Shown here in pieces: positions 25,307 to 33,723 of a stretch of DNA of 39,970 nucleotides. The notes beneath the pieces are model-generated. The model was not told the DNA's origin and ran no database searches. It saw only the letters and a program-made list of their open reading frames with translations. Each line of letters opens with the position of its first letter. Positions within the stretch are counted from its first letter, which is position 1. Origin of the DNA: an uncultured Clostridia bacterium (GTDB lineage Bacteria > Bacillota > Clostridia > Christensenellales > Borkfalkiaceae); assembly GCA_944363395.1 (NCBI GenBank), contig CALVUC010000012.1:1-39970 (forward strand), written 5' to 3'. The position numbers and the translations under genes are program-made.

Positions 25307-26581
25307 TCACGGGATAAATTCAAACTCGACGTCGCCGACGACGACCGTATCCCCTTCCTTGGCGCCCATCTTAGCGAGCGACTGAAAGACGCCGCGCGTC
25401 TTGAGCATCCTCTGGAAGTACTGCATGGAGTCGGGATTGTTGAGCACGACGTTGCGGCAAAGCAGGTCGACCAGCCCGCCGACGACAACAAACGCGCCCT
25501 CCTCGTCGCGGAAGATCTCGAACTGCCATGTGTCCTCCTCCTCGAACGCGAACTCGTCCGAGGCGATCTTTTCCGCGGGCGGCAGCGTGACGAGCAGCGC
25601 CCAGACGGCGTCCAACAGCGCCTTCGTCCCCTCTCCCGTGAGCGCCGCGGCTTTGCAGACGGGGACGTCGGGATGCGCCGCCGTAAAGCGGGCGATGTTC
25701 TCCTCCGCGCCCGCGCAGTCGCACTTATTGAGCACGACGATCTGGGGAAGGGCGGCGAGCTTTTGGGAATACGCCGCAAGTTCCGCGTTGATCTTGTCGT
25801 AGTCGTCGAGGGGATCGCGCCCTTCGACGCCTGCGATGTCCAGAACGTGGCAGATCATGCGGGTGCGCTCGATGTGGCGCAAAAATCCGTGCCCCAGCCC
25901 CGCGCCCTGCGCCGCGCCCTCGATGAGCCCGGGGATATCGGCGACGACGAAGGAGTGTTCGTAGTACTGCACCACGCCCAGATTGGGCGAGAGCGTCGTG
26001 AAGTGATAGTCGGCGATCTTGGGACGCGCCGCCGAGATCTTGGAGAGCAGCGTGCTCTTCCCCACGTTAGGAAAGCCCACGAGCCCGACGTCGGCGATGA
26101 CTTTCATCTCCAGGATGACGGCATGGGGCTTGACGCGCACCCCCTTCTGCGCAAAGTTGGGCGCGTGACGGCGGGCGGTCGTGAAGCGCACGTTGCCCTT
26201 GCCGCCCTTTCCGCCCTGCAACAGCAAGATCTTTTCGCCGTTTTCATAGACGTCGCAGATGATCTTTCCGCTCTCGGCGTCGCGCACGAGCGTGCCGCAC
26301 GGCACTTTCAGGACGACGTCCGCGCCGCGCTTGCCGAAGCACTGATTGGAGCCGCCGCGCTCGCCGTTGCCCGCTTCGTACTTTGCCGTAAAACGGTAGG
26401 CGAGCAGGTCGTGGACGTTCTCGTCCGCGAGAAGATAGACGCTGCCGCCGTCGCCGCCGTCGCCGCCGTCCGGGCCGCAGGCGGGCTTGCCCTTGAACGC
26501 CTTGAAGGAATTCATGCCGTCGCCGCCGTCGCCCGCCTTGACGGTGATGCGGACTTTATCGGTAAAACCATGTGTAGCCAT
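25307..26581 (-). CDS. obg: GTPase Obg
   Basis: 424-residue ribosome-assembly and stress GTPase. Domains in order: glycine-rich Obg fold (FTDKVRITVKAGDGGDGMNSF...CGPDGGDGGDGGSVYL), G domain with GFPNVGKST, DIPG and NKCD motifs, and a C-terminal OCT domain (DEFAFEEEDTWQFEIFRDEEGAFVV...). The start codon follows a -10 box by only 6 nt and has no Shine-Dalgarno sequence, so the mRNA is probably leaderless. Confidence 0.97.
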   Translation of the reverse strand: MATHGFTDKVRITVKAGDGGDGMNSFKAFKGKPACGPDGGDGGDGGSVYLLADENVHDLLAYRFTAKYEAGNGERGGSNQCFGKRGADVVLKVPCGTLVRDAESGKIICDVYENGEKILLLQGGKGGKGNVRFTTARRHAPNFAQKGVRVKPHAVILEMKVIADVGLVGFPNVGKSTLLSKISAARPKIADYHFTTLSPNLGVVQYYEHSFVVADIPGLIEGAAQGAGLGHGFLRHIERTRMICHVLDIAGVEGRDPLDDYDKINAELAAYSQKLAALPQIVVLNKCDCAGAEENIARFTAAHPDVPVCKAAALTGEGTKALLDAVWALLVTLPPAEKIASDEFAFEEEDTWQFEIFRDEEGAFVVVGGLVDLLCRNVVLNNPDSMQYFQRMLKTRGVFQSLAKMGAKEGDTVVVGDVEFEFIP

Positions 26582-26587
26582 GGTCTC

Positions 26588-26616
26588 AGTATAACAAATC
26601 TGCCCAAAAAAGGCAA
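26588..26616 (-). promoter_or_regulatory. Promoter placed for a leaderless obg mRNA
   Basis: TTGCCT at 26611-26616, 17-nt spacer, TATACT at 26588-26593 on the minus strand. The six bases GAGACC then lead directly to the ATG (26579-26581), so the predicted transcription start is the start codon itself. Confidence 0.65.
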
Positions 26617-26705
26617 GGCTTTGCCGCCCCTTTCGCGAATCCCGCCCCCTCGCGCCCCAAAATACGCCGCCTGTAACTTTTTCTGTGAAAAAATGCGGTT
26701 TTTTG

Positions 26706-26733
26706 TTAGAAACATTGTTTTATGCGGTATACT
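26706..26733 (+). promoter_or_regulatory. Probable promoter of the metallopeptidase gene
   Basis: TATACT at 26728-26733 with a weak TTAGAA at 26706-26711 (16-nt spacer). Leader about 25 nt including GGAGAGG. Confidence 0.4.
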
Positions 26734-26764
26734 ATAAATATAAGAGGAAAAGGAGAGGACGACG

Positions 26765-27484
26765 GTGTTCGAATATCTTTTATTTTTGCTGCTGCTCATC
26801 CCCTGCCTCATCTTTTCGGGGTGGGCGAGCGCGCGCGTCAACAAGACGTTCTCGCGGTACGACCGCGTGCAGACGCGCTCGTGCATGACGGGATATGACA
26901 CCGCCGTGCGTCTGATGTCCCGCCGCGGCGTCACGGATATCGCCGTCAACCGCGTGGAGGGAAAACTCACCGACCACTATCACCCCACCAAAAAACAGGT
27001 CAATCTTTCCATGAGCTCGTACGGGAGCGCGTCCGTTGCGGCGGTCGCCGTGGCGGCGCACGAAGTCGGACACGTCATGCAGAAGAAATCGGGGTACGTC
27101 CCCTATCAGATCCGCACCGTTCTCGTCCCCGTCACGAACATCGGCGCGCGGCTGGCGCTGCCCCTCGTGATCGTGGGCGTGCTGCTCGATCTCTTTTTGG
27201 TGAGCGCGTCCGCGCCCGTCGGGCAATGGCTCGTCTATATCGGGATCGCGCTGTACGGACTTTCGACGCTCTTTATGCTGGTGACGCTGCCCGTGGAGTA
27301 CAATGCCTCCCGCCGCGCCAAAAAGATGCTCGTGGAGGACGGCATCCTCACGCCCGAGGAAGTCCCGGCGGCGAGCAAGGTGCTCTCGGCTGCGGCGCTG
27401 ACGTACGTTGCGTCGCTGCTCGTCTCCCTGCTCTACTTCCTGCGCTTTGCCGTCGTATTCCTCTCCATGCTGCGCAGAAGATAA
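26765..27484 (+). CDS. Membrane zinc metallopeptidase, YugP family
   Basis: 239 residues. HEVGH at 99-103 is the HExxH zinc site; Glu178 in LPVEYNASRRA is the likely third ligand. Hydrophobic segments at about 1-20, 127-150, 155-176 and 210-235 make it a membrane protease, matching the YugP-type neutral zinc metallopeptidases of Gram-positives, whose substrates are unknown. It starts with GTG, supported by GGAGAGG 6-10 nt upstream. Divergent from obg. Confidence 0.93.
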   Translation: MFEYLLFLLLLIPCLIFSGWASARVNKTFSRYDRVQTRSCMTGYDTAVRLMSRRGVTDIAVNRVEGKLTDHYHPTKKQVNLSMSSYGSASVAAVAVAAHEVGHVMQKKSGYVPYQIRTVLVPVTNIGARLALPLVIVGVLLDLFLVSASAPVGQWLVYIGIALYGLSTLFMLVTLPVEYNASRRAKKMLVEDGILTPEEVPAASKVLSAAALTYVASLLVSLLYFLRFAVVFLSMLRRR

Positions 27485-27508
27485 ATCGTCTCGTCTTTCA
27501 AATTCCCA

Positions 27509-27552
27509 ATAAGGGGAGCGCCCGTGCCGCACGGCACGGGCGCTCCCCTTAT
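27509..27552. terminator. Near-loopless 44-nt hairpin terminator
   Basis: 21-bp perfect stem (arm ATAAGGGGAGCGCCCGTGCCG) closed by two bases, after the metallopeptidase gene and before the convergent icd terminus. Confidence 0.8.
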
Positions 27553-27579
27553 CCTGTAAAAAAGGTACAGGCCTCCGAA

Positions 27580-27611
27580 CGCGCGCCGCCTGCGGATGCA
27601 GGCGGCGCGCG
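27580..27611. terminator. GC-rich hairpin at the icd 3' end
   Basis: 14-bp stem CGCGCGCCGCCTGC with a GGAT loop, 6 nt beyond the icd stop. No T-run, so termination is uncertain; it may protect the mRNA end. Confidence 0.6.
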
Positions 27612-27617
27612 CACAAA

Positions 27618-28823
27618 TCACAGTCTCTTGGCAATGGCGTACAAAAATTCCTCGGAATTGAGTTTTTTGGGGACGATGCCCTCGCGGCAGAAGAGCGGGA
27701 TGAGATCGCCCGTCATTTCGCCCTCCTCGATGGTCGCGACGGTCGCCGCCTCCAGCTTTCCGGCAAACGCCGCGAGCGCCTCGTTGCCGTCCAGCTCGCC
27801 GCGCTTGCGCAGCGCGCCCGTCCACGCGAAGATGGTCGCCACCGAGTTGGTGGACGTCTCCTCGCCCTTCAAATACTTGTAGTAATGGCGCGTGACGGTG
27901 CCGTGCGCCGCCTCGTATTCATACTTGCCGTCGGGCGAGACGAGCACGGAGGTCATCATCCCGAGAGAGCCGTAGGCGGTCGCGACCATGTCGCTCATGA
28001 CGTCGCCGTCATAGTTCTTGCACGCCCACAGAATGCCGCCCTCCGAGCGCACGATGCGCGCGACGGCGTCGTCGATCAGGGTATAGAGATACCACAGCCC
28101 CTTCTCCTCAAACCGCGCGCGGTATTCCTCGTACACCTCGTTGAAGATCGCCTTGAACCTGCCGTCGTACACCTTGGAGATGGTGTCCTTGGTCGCGAAC
28201 ATCACGGGAAGCCCCTGTTCCAAAGCGTAGCGGAAACAGGAGTGCGCAAAGGAGCGGACAGATCCGTCGCAGTTGTGCATCCCCTGCACGACGCCGCTCG
28301 TCCCGTTGAAGTCATGGACGAGCTGACGGGAGATCTCACGCCCCTCCTTGTCCTCGGTGACGAGGAACACCTTCTCCCCCTCCCCGGCGGCATGATCGAC
28401 CGCCGCGTACACGTCGCCGTAGGCGTGACGGGCGAGCACGATGGGCTTGGTCCAGGTGGGGACATAGGAACGGATGCCCTTGCAGACGATGGGCGCGCGG
28501 AACACCGTGCCGTCCAAGATGCGGCGGATGGTGCCGTTGGGGCTCTTCCACATCTCGTGCAGGTTGTACTCGCTCATGCGCTGCACGTTGGGCGTGATGG
28601 TCGCGCACTTGACGGCAACGCCGTACTTCTTGGTCGCGAGGGCGCTTTCGACCGTGACCGTGTCTGCCGTCTCGTCGCGGTGGACAAGTCCCAGATCGTA
28701 ATATTCCGTCTTTAAGTCGACATAGGGAAGAATGAGGATCTCCTTGATCTTCTTCCAGAGGATACGGGTCATTTCGTCGCCGTCCATCTCGACGATGGGC
28801 GTCGTCATTTGGATCTTCGCCAT
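27618..28823 (-). CDS. icd: NADP-dependent isocitrate dehydrogenase, type II
   Basis: Converts isocitrate to 2-oxoglutarate with NADPH production, the biosynthetic route to glutamate. 401 residues of the eukaryote-like subclass, not the Escherichia coli type: [51 protein letters not shown] and [31 protein letters not shown] are diagnostic. Own promoter, whose -35 box lies inside the end of ddl. Confidence 0.96.
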   Translation of the reverse strand: MAKIQMTTPIVEMDGDEMTRILWKKIKEILILPYVDLKTEYYDLGLVHRDETADTVTVESALATKKYGVAVKCATITPNVQRMSEYNLHEMWKSPNGTIRRILDGTVFRAPIVCKGIRSYVPTWTKPIVLARHAYGDVYAAVDHAAGEGEKVFLVTEDKEGREISRQLVHDFNGTSGVVQGMHNCDGSVRSFAHSCFRYALEQGLPVMFATKDTISKVYDGRFKAIFNEVYEEYRARFEEKGLWYLYTLIDDAVARIVRSEGGILWACKNYDGDVMSDMVATAYGSLGMMTSVLVSPDGKYEYEAAHGTVTRHYYKYLKGEETSTNSVATIFAWTGALRKRGELDGNEALAAFAGKLEAATVATIEEGEMTGDLIPLFCREGIVPKKLNSEEFLYAIAKRL

Positions 28824-28847
28824 AGGTACCTCGAAATTTTTTCTTCT

Positions 28848-28876
28848 ATTATACGGATTTTCACCGACGTTTGCAA
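28848..28876 (-). promoter_or_regulatory. Promoter of icd
   Basis: TTGCAA at 28871-28876, 17-nt spacer, TATAAT at 28848-28853 on the minus strand. Overlaps the last codons of ddl. Leader about 18 nt with GAGGT. Confidence 0.75.
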
Positions 28877-29934
28877 CTTTTTCCGCCCGAAAAAACGCCG
28901 CGCGTCAAAATTCCCGTCGTGACGATCCGCTTCTCGCGGACGGGACGGAGCGCCTCCGCGACGAGCGCTTCCAAAAAGCCGCGCACCTCAATCAGGGAGC
29001 CGCCGAACAGGTACCCCGCGAGCGAGCCGGGAACCATGTTGAGCTCGTTGAAGTACACCTCATCCCCGACGACGAGGAAGTCCGCCCGCACGACGCCGCG
29101 CATCCCGAACGCCGTGTACAGCGTGCGCGTCATTGCGCGGATGCGCTCCGCAATCTCCGCGGGCAGGTCGGCGGGACACTTGCCGCCCCTCCCCTCCTCA
29201 TATTTTTCGCGGTAGGAAAGGACGTCCCCCGCCGAAAATACTTCCTCGGGCGGGGAGAGCCGCACTTCGCCGTCCAGATATGCCGCGGCGCAGTTGACGT
29301 CCCGCTTTTGCGGGAAATACCGTTCGAGCAACGCCGCCCGATCGAGCGAGAACGCGAGCGCGAGCGCCGCGGAGAGTTCCTCCTTTGCGCGCACGACGGA
29401 GACGCCGATGCTCGAGCCAAGCCGCACGGGCTTGACGACGAGCGGATAGCCGACTTCCTCCGCCGCCGCCCCGCCGTCCCCGCCCTCCCTGACGAGCGCG
29501 GCGGGCGCGACGGGCAGGGAAAGCCCCAGCGCCGCGATCTTCGTCAGCCATTTGTCCATGAACACGGCGCTCTCCGCAAGGGCGGGCGAGGCGGACGGCA
29601 GCCCGTTCCAGGCAAAGAGCGCCGCGAGCGTGCCGTCCTCCCCCATGCCGCCGTGACAGCAGTTGAGCGCGGCGTCCAGCCGCGCGGCGGCGCGCCCGCT
29701 CCCCTCCCGTACGAGCGTCTTTCCCGCAAGGCGCACCCTGACGAGTTTTTTGCGGGCGAGGACGTCCTCCACGGCGCGCAGCCTGCCCGTGACCATGCCG
29801 CCCTCGGGCGGAAGATAGACGGGCACGACGCGGTCCCTGCCGCTGCGCAGCAGGTTGCAGGCGAGCAGCCCCGTGATGACGGAGACCTCGCTCTCGGACG
29901 ATCTCCCGCCGAAAAACACCCCGACTGTGGGCAT
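28861..29934 (-). CDS. ddl: D-alanine--D-alanine ligase (divergent branch)
   Basis: 357 residues, ATP-grasp fold. Matching motifs: [10 protein letters not shown] (9-18), [23 protein letters not shown] and the metal site VRADFLV...NELNMVPGS. The omega-loop keeps the Tyr-x-x-Lys-Tyr pattern (SYREKY) found in D-Ala:D-Ala ligases rather than VanA-type D-lactate ligases, so D-Ala-D-Ala is the expected product. [15 protein letters not shown] replaces the usual NEINTLPGFT, placing it in a divergent branch. It lies downstream of the MurF-like ligase that would use its product. Its ribosome binding site GGAGG lies in a hairpin (29938-29976). Confidence 0.86.
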   Translation of the reverse strand: MPTVGVFFGGRSSESEVSVITGLLACNLLRSGRDRVVPVYLPPEGGMVTGRLRAVEDVLARKKLVRVRLAGKTLVREGSGRAAARLDAALNCCHGGMGEDGTLAALFAWNGLPSASPALAESAVFMDKWLTKIAALGLSLPVAPAALVREGGDGGAAAEEVGYPLVVKPVRLGSSIGVSVVRAKEELSAALALAFSLDRAALLERYFPQKRDVNCAAAYLDGEVRLSPPEEVFSAGDVLSYREKYEEGRGGKCPADLPAEIAERIRAMTRTLYTAFGMRGVVRADFLVVGDEVYFNELNMVPGSLAGYLFGGSLIEVRGFLEALVAEALRPVREKRIVTTGILTRGVFSGGKSCKRR

Positions 29935-29937
29935 GAA

Positions 29938-29976
29938 AAAACACCTCCGAAGTTATTTTTCTTCCGAAGGTGTTTC
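29938..29976 (-). promoter_or_regulatory. Terminator-like hairpin that hides the ddl ribosome binding site
   Basis: Minus-strand arms AAACACCT (29968-29975) and AGGTGTTT (29939-29946), extended inward by a bulged CGGAAG/CTTCGG stem, loop AAAAATAA. A run of six T follows and reaches the ddl start codon. The GGAGG of ddl is inside the 3' arm. The element could stop transcription after the MurF-like gene or limit ddl translation. Confidence 0.65.
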
Positions 29977-29991
29977 TTTTGCGGAACGATG

Positions 29992-31572
29992 TCAGTAGAT
30001 GTCGGGCAGATCGTTGAGGAACAATACGCAGTCGCCCGTGGACAGCTCCTTGGCGAGGATATTTTCCGCATCCTTGAGTTTGGGAACGATGCGCACCCTT
30101 GCCGCGTCGCCGCCCGCCGCGAGATACCCCTCGCGCACGTCGTGCACGAGCGTTTCGCCGACGAGCAGGATGACGTCCAGCCCGACGAGAGACGCGCCCA
30201 GTTCCATGTTGATCGCCTCTTCGAGCTGACCGAGTTCGACGATGCCCGGCGTGACGACGACCTTTTTGCCGCCCGCGAGTTTCAAGACCTCGACGGCGTT
30301 CTGCGCGCCCGCGGGGTTGGCGTTGTAGGCGTCGTCCAGAATGATGACGCCGCCGTGGTTGTGCCGCTCCAGACGGTGCGCAACGGGAACGATCTCCGCG
30401 ATGCCCGCCCTGATCTCCTCCGCGCTCATGCCGAGCAGACAACACAGCGCCGCCGCCAGCGCGACGTCCTCCGCCGCGTGCCTGCCCAGGACCGGCACCT
30501 GCACGGGGAAGGTCCCGCACGGAAGGCGCAGGGTGAAGCGGGTGCCGTCCAGAGAGAGGCGGACGTCCTCGGCGTCGAAATCTCTGCCCATGAGCAGATC
30601 GTCCTCACGCGCGAGATCGGCGGCAGTTCTGCCGACCACGCAGCGCTGCGTGCGCTGTACCAGCACGCCCTTCTCCTTTTTGATCGCTTCGAGCGAGCCG
30701 AACGTTTGGGTATGCTGGGCGCAGACGCCCGTGAGCACGCCGTAGGCGGGCGTGACGATATCGGCGAGCTGTGAGATCTCCCCCGTCCTGCGCGCGCCCA
30801 TTTCGGCGAGAAAGACGTTGCAGTCCAGCCCGATCTCGTTGACCGTGCGCGCGATGCCGCTCGGCGTGTTGTACGAGTAGGGCGTCTCGATGACTTTATA
30901 GCGCATGGAGAGGATGGTCGCGGCAAAGTGTTTGACGCTCGTCTTGCCGAAGCTGCCCGTGATGCCCACTTTGACGGCGTCGCTCTTGTCGAGCTCCGCC
31001 TTGGCGGCGCGGATGAAGCGCGCCGTATGCGGGACCTCGTACGCCTTCATCGCAAAGCACACGGCGGCGAGGACGACGGGCGAGAGCAGCGGCACGATGG
31101 CAAAGGGAACGTACCGCAGAAAATCGTACCATTCCGCGTTGACGGTACGCGCGACGGCGTCCATCGCAAACGCCAGCCCGACGCATACGCCGAGCATGAC
31201 GAGGGTGTACGCCGCCGTCAGACGGATGAGGCGGGGCGTGGCGACCTCCTTCACCTTGAGCGCGCCGCGCTCCGAAAGGCAGTAGAGGACGGCAATGCCG
31301 ATAAACGGCACCGCGGAGACGAGACAGGCATAGTCGCTCCCCAGAAAGGAGAAGCAGACCGCCGTGACCGCCGTGGCGAGCGCCATTGCGATGGCGAGCA
31401 GCGACGCCTTCTTGCGCTCGATGTTGCGGCTGCGGAAATACCACCTGAAAAAGGCGCGGGAGGAATACCCCTCCTGCTGGAAGATGCCGAGAAGGCGGGT
31501 GGAACACATCACAAAGACGTATCCCGCAAGCAAGCCGCCCGCGATGTTGGCGATGACCGACCAGACTCCCAT
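29992..31572 (-). CDS. Membrane-anchored MurF-like Mur ligase
   Basis: 526 residues. Residues 1-180 hold about five hydrophobic segments (near 5-27, 57-77, 83-100, 118-137, 153-175), absent from ordinary MurF. Residues 200-526 are a Mur ligase: P-loop GITGSFGKTS (203-212), FLAEMGARRTGEISQLADIV (254-273), the AQHTQTFGSLEAIKKEK segment and DDAYNANPAG (413-422), closest to MurF, which adds D-Ala-D-Ala to UDP-MurNAc-tripeptide. The YNTPSGIART stretch (234-243) replaces the MurF NNEIGxPLTLL-type motif, so the exact substrate could differ. Start supported by GGAGG 10 nt upstream. It overlaps the hydrolase gene by 64 nt and precedes ddl. Confidence 0.85.
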   Translation of the reverse strand: MGVWSVIANIAGGLLAGYVFVMCSTRLLGIFQQEGYSSRAFFRWYFRSRNIERKKASLLAIAMALATAVTAVCFSFLGSDYACLVSAVPFIGIAVLYCLSERGALKVKEVATPRLIRLTAAYTLVMLGVCVGLAFAMDAVARTVNAEWYDFLRYVPFAIVPLLSPVVLAAVCFAMKAYEVPHTARFIRAAKAELDKSDAVKVGITGSFGKTSVKHFAATILSMRYKVIETPYSYNTPSGIARTVNEIGLDCNVFLAEMGARRTGEISQLADIVTPAYGVLTGVCAQHTQTFGSLEAIKKEKGVLVQRTQRCVVGRTAADLAREDDLLMGRDFDAEDVRLSLDGTRFTLRLPCGTFPVQVPVLGRHAAEDVALAAALCCLLGMSAEEIRAGIAEIVPVAHRLERHNHGGVIILDDAYNANPAGAQNAVEVLKLAGGKKVVVTPGIVELGQLEEAINMELGASLVGLDVILLVGETLVHDVREGYLAAGGDAARVRIVPKLKDAENILAKELSTGDCVLFLNDLPDIY

Positions 31573-32267
31573 CGTAAAAATTCCTCCGTTTTGACGTTGA
31601 ACGCGAGCGCGTCCTCCAGGTGCGCGAAATGCCCGCAGCCCTCCATTACATACAGGCTGCTCCCCCTGACCGCGCGGACATACACCCTCTGCGACGAAAG
31701 CGGCGTCTCTTTGTCCTCGCTCCCGCAGACGAACAGCACGGGGCGGGTGATGCGCGCCGCATCGCCGCGCAGGTCTTCGTTGACGATCTTTTTATAACTC
31801 TCCCGCATGAGGGGCGGGAGCGTACGGTACTCCCTGCTCCCGAAGTGCCGCTCGGCAAACCCGGGCGCGAGCCTTCGGACGGCGCGGTAGCACACGACGC
31901 GCACCCGATAGCCCGCCGTCCGCCGCGGCACGATGCCCGCGCAGCCCGTGAGCACGGCGCGGTCGAAGAGTTCCCCGCGCGAAAGACACTTGACGGCGAC
32001 CCTTCCGCCGAAGGAATGCGCCACGACGTGCGGAAAGGCGATCCCGAGCGCGGCGAGCGCATCCCTCGTCCAGTCGGCATAATCGGAGACCGACCACGCC
32101 GCAGGCAGCGGCTCCGCGCCGCCGAAGCCCGGGAAGTCGAGCGCCGTGACACGGTAGTAACGGGAAAAATACCCGATCTGCGGGGCAAAACTCTCTTTGG
32201 AGGCGAGATACCCGTGCAGGAACACGAGATCTTTCCCCTCGCCCCGCCGCACATAGGAGAGCTTCAA
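31509..32267 (-). CDS. Alpha/beta hydrolase
   Basis: 252-residue alpha/beta-fold hydrolase with the full triad: nucleophile Ser85 in AHSFGG, Asp185 in CGSEDKETP and His213 in GCGHFAHLE; oxyanion segment FLHGYLASKESF. The start is a TTG at 32267 with AAGGAG 5 nt upstream, overlapping the rimI stop (TTGA). The frame is open far upstream, but that region is rimI and tsaB in another frame. The 3' end overlaps the MurF-like gene by 64 nt. Substrate unknown; the operon suggests cell-wall or lipid chemistry only weakly. Confidence 0.88.
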   Translation of the reverse strand: MKLSYVRRGEGKDLVFLHGYLASKESFAPQIGYFSRYYRVTALDFPGFGGAEPLPAAWSVSDYADWTRDALAALGIAFPHVVAHSFGGRVAVKCLSRGELFDRAVLTGCAGIVPRRTAGYRVRVVCYRAVRRLAPGFAERHFGSREYRTLPPLMRESYKKIVNEDLRGDAARITRPVLFVCGSEDKETPLSSQRVYVRAVRGSSLYVMEGCGHFAHLEDALAFNVKTEEFLRWESGRSSPTSRAACLRDTSL

Positions 32268-32698
32268 TCCAGCTCCTTGCGCATGACGAGGGCGTCCTCG
32301 CCGTCCGGATAGTACCTGAGGCGCGCATACGCCCCGCAGAACCCGTATTTCAGATACATTGACATTGCGGGCGCATTGGACACGCGCACTTCGAGAAAGA
32401 CGCGCTCCGCCCCCTTCTCCCTCGCAATGGAGAGAAGGTCCTCGAGGATCTTCGCCCCCCTGCCGCAGCGGCGGTACATCTCCGCCGTGCAGATGAGCGG
32501 GATCTCCGCCTCGTCCGCCGCGACGCTCACCGCGCCGTATGCCGTGATGACGCCCTCCTCTTCCAGAAGAGAGCCGTAAAAGCTGCCCGCAAGAAAGGAA
32601 TCGGCGAGCATCCTGTGATTCCACGGATCGCTGAAATTGTCCGCCTCCAGCGCCGCAATGGCGTTGAGGTCGGCGTACCGCCACGGTCTGCCGTTCAC
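32264..32698 (-). CDS. rimI: Ribosomal-protein-alanine N-acetyltransferase RimI
   Basis: 144-residue GNAT enzyme acetylating protein N-termini (S18 in Escherichia coli). The acetyl-CoA loop RRCGRGAKIL, the ERVFLEVRVSNAPAMSMYLKYGF motif and the terminal RYYPDGEDALVM are typical of RimI. Placed after tsaB as in many Firmicutes (tsaE-tsaB-rimI), though tsaD, the usual next gene, is not here. Start has GGGGGGAAG-type purines upstream. Confidence 0.92.
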   Translation of the reverse strand: MNGRPWRYADLNAIAALEADNFSDPWNHRMLADSFLAGSFYGSLLEEEGVITAYGAVSVAADEAEIPLICTAEMYRRCGRGAKILEDLLSIAREKGAERVFLEVRVSNAPAMSMYLKYGFCGAYARLRYYPDGEDALVMRKELD

Positions 32699-32716
32699 TT
32701 GCTTCCCCCCGTCCCT

Positions 32717-33319
32717 TCAGGACTTTTCCTCTGCGGACGATCTGCGCAGATACAATGCTTCGAGCGAATGCGCGGGGATGCATTCCCCCGCCTTTGCCTT
32801 GGCTGCCGCGAGCAGCCCCTTTGCCGCGTCCGCCGTGCGCACGCCCGCAAACAGTTCCGTATGCGCGACGGGCGCGAATCCCTCGCCGATCGCCTCTTCC
32901 ACCGCCCCGCGGGACAAAAAGGCGGGCGTATCCGCCTGCGTACCCGTGTAGCGGCAGGCGTAAAAATTACCGTGGCCCGCGTCCACCAGAAGGAGCTTTT
33001 TCCCGCTCGTCTCAGTATATGCGAGGCAGTCGAAGGAGGTGAGCGCCAGCGCCTTCTTTGCGCAGGCGAGCGCCAGCCCCTTGACCGTCGCGATGCCAAT
33101 GCGGATGCCCGTAAACGACCCGGGACCCGTGACGCAGGCGAAAAAATCGCACCCGTCGGGCGTCAGATCCGCCTCTTTGAGCGCCGCGTCGATCTCGTCC
33201 ATCAGCAGCACGGAGTGCTGCATCGCACAGTCGGTGCGGGCGCGGACGACTTCTCTCTCCCCGTTGACGGCGACGACGTTGAGCTGTTTCCCGCTCGTAT
33301 CGATGGCAAGAAATTTCAT
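32717..33319 (-). CDS. tsaB: tRNA t6A synthesis protein TsaB
   Basis: 200-residue ASKHA-fold partner of TsaD in making threonylcarbamoyladenosine-37 of ANN-decoding tRNAs. MKFLAIDTSGKQLNVVAV and VTGPGSFTGIRIGIATVKGLA are the family signatures. Start at 33319 overlaps the tsaE stop by 4 nt (ATGA); the longer upstream frame is tsaE in another frame. Confidence 0.95.
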   Translation of the reverse strand: MKFLAIDTSGKQLNVVAVNGEREVVRARTDCAMQHSVLLMDEIDAALKEADLTPDGCDFFACVTGPGSFTGIRIGIATVKGLALACAKKALALTSFDCLAYTETSGKKLLLVDAGHGNFYACRYTGTQADTPAFLSRGAVEEAIGEGFAPVAHTELFAGVRTADAAKGLLAAAKAKAGECIPAHSLEALYLRRSSAEEKS

Positions 33320-33714
33320 GTAACGATCTCCCGTTCGGTCGCGCTCACCTTTCTGATCGTGACCGTCTTGCAGCCCTCGGGCAGCAGTCCCGCGATGTTC
33401 TCGCTCCACTCGACGAGGCAGATCTTGCCCGCGTCGAAGTAATCGGAAAAGCCAAGTTCCTCCGCCTGCCGCTCGCTTTGGATGCGGTAACAGTCAAAGT
33501 GGAACATGGGACCGTAGCTGTTGACATAGGCATACGTCGGGCTCAGGACGTCCTCCCGAACGCCCAGCCCCGCCGCGACGCCCTGCGCGAACGCCGTCTT
33601 GCCCGCGCCCATCTCGCCCTCCAGAAGGACGACGTCGCCCGGGCGCAATGTCTTTGCATACGCCGCCGCGAAGCGCTTTGTCTCTTCGGGCGAGCGGGAA
33701 AGAAAAATCGCCAT
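33316..33714 (-). CDS. tsaE: tRNA t6A synthesis ATPase TsaE
   Basis: 132-residue P-loop ATPase of the t6A complex. LRPGDVVLLEGEMGAGKT (P-loop 33-40), SPTYAYVNSY, HFDCYRI and LVEWSEN are all present. The start at 33714 matches homologues; an in-frame ATG at 33735 lies upstream of the -10 box and would not be transcribed. The start codon has no Shine-Dalgarno sequence and sits 9 nt after the -10 box, suggesting a leaderless or nearly leaderless mRNA. First gene of the tsaE-tsaB-rimI-hydrolase-MurF-like-ddl operon. Confidence 0.94.
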   Translation of the reverse strand: MAIFLSRSPEETKRFAAAYAKTLRPGDVVLLEGEMGAGKTAFAQGVAAGLGVREDVLSPTYAYVNSYGPMFHFDCYRIQSERQAEELGFSDYFDAGKICLVEWSENIAGLLPEGCKTVTIRKVSATEREIVT

Positions 33715-33723
33715 ATCACGGGT

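Noticed and set aside
23561-26737. 1058-codon open frame on the plus strand opposite obg and its neighbours
   Set aside because: Codon-bias artefact; translation is arginine- and aspartate-rich without any family match, and obg is unmistakable on the minus strand.
28732-30774. 680-codon plus-strand frame opposite ddl and the MurF-like gene
   Set aside because: Shadow frame; composition typical of antisense to GC-rich genes.
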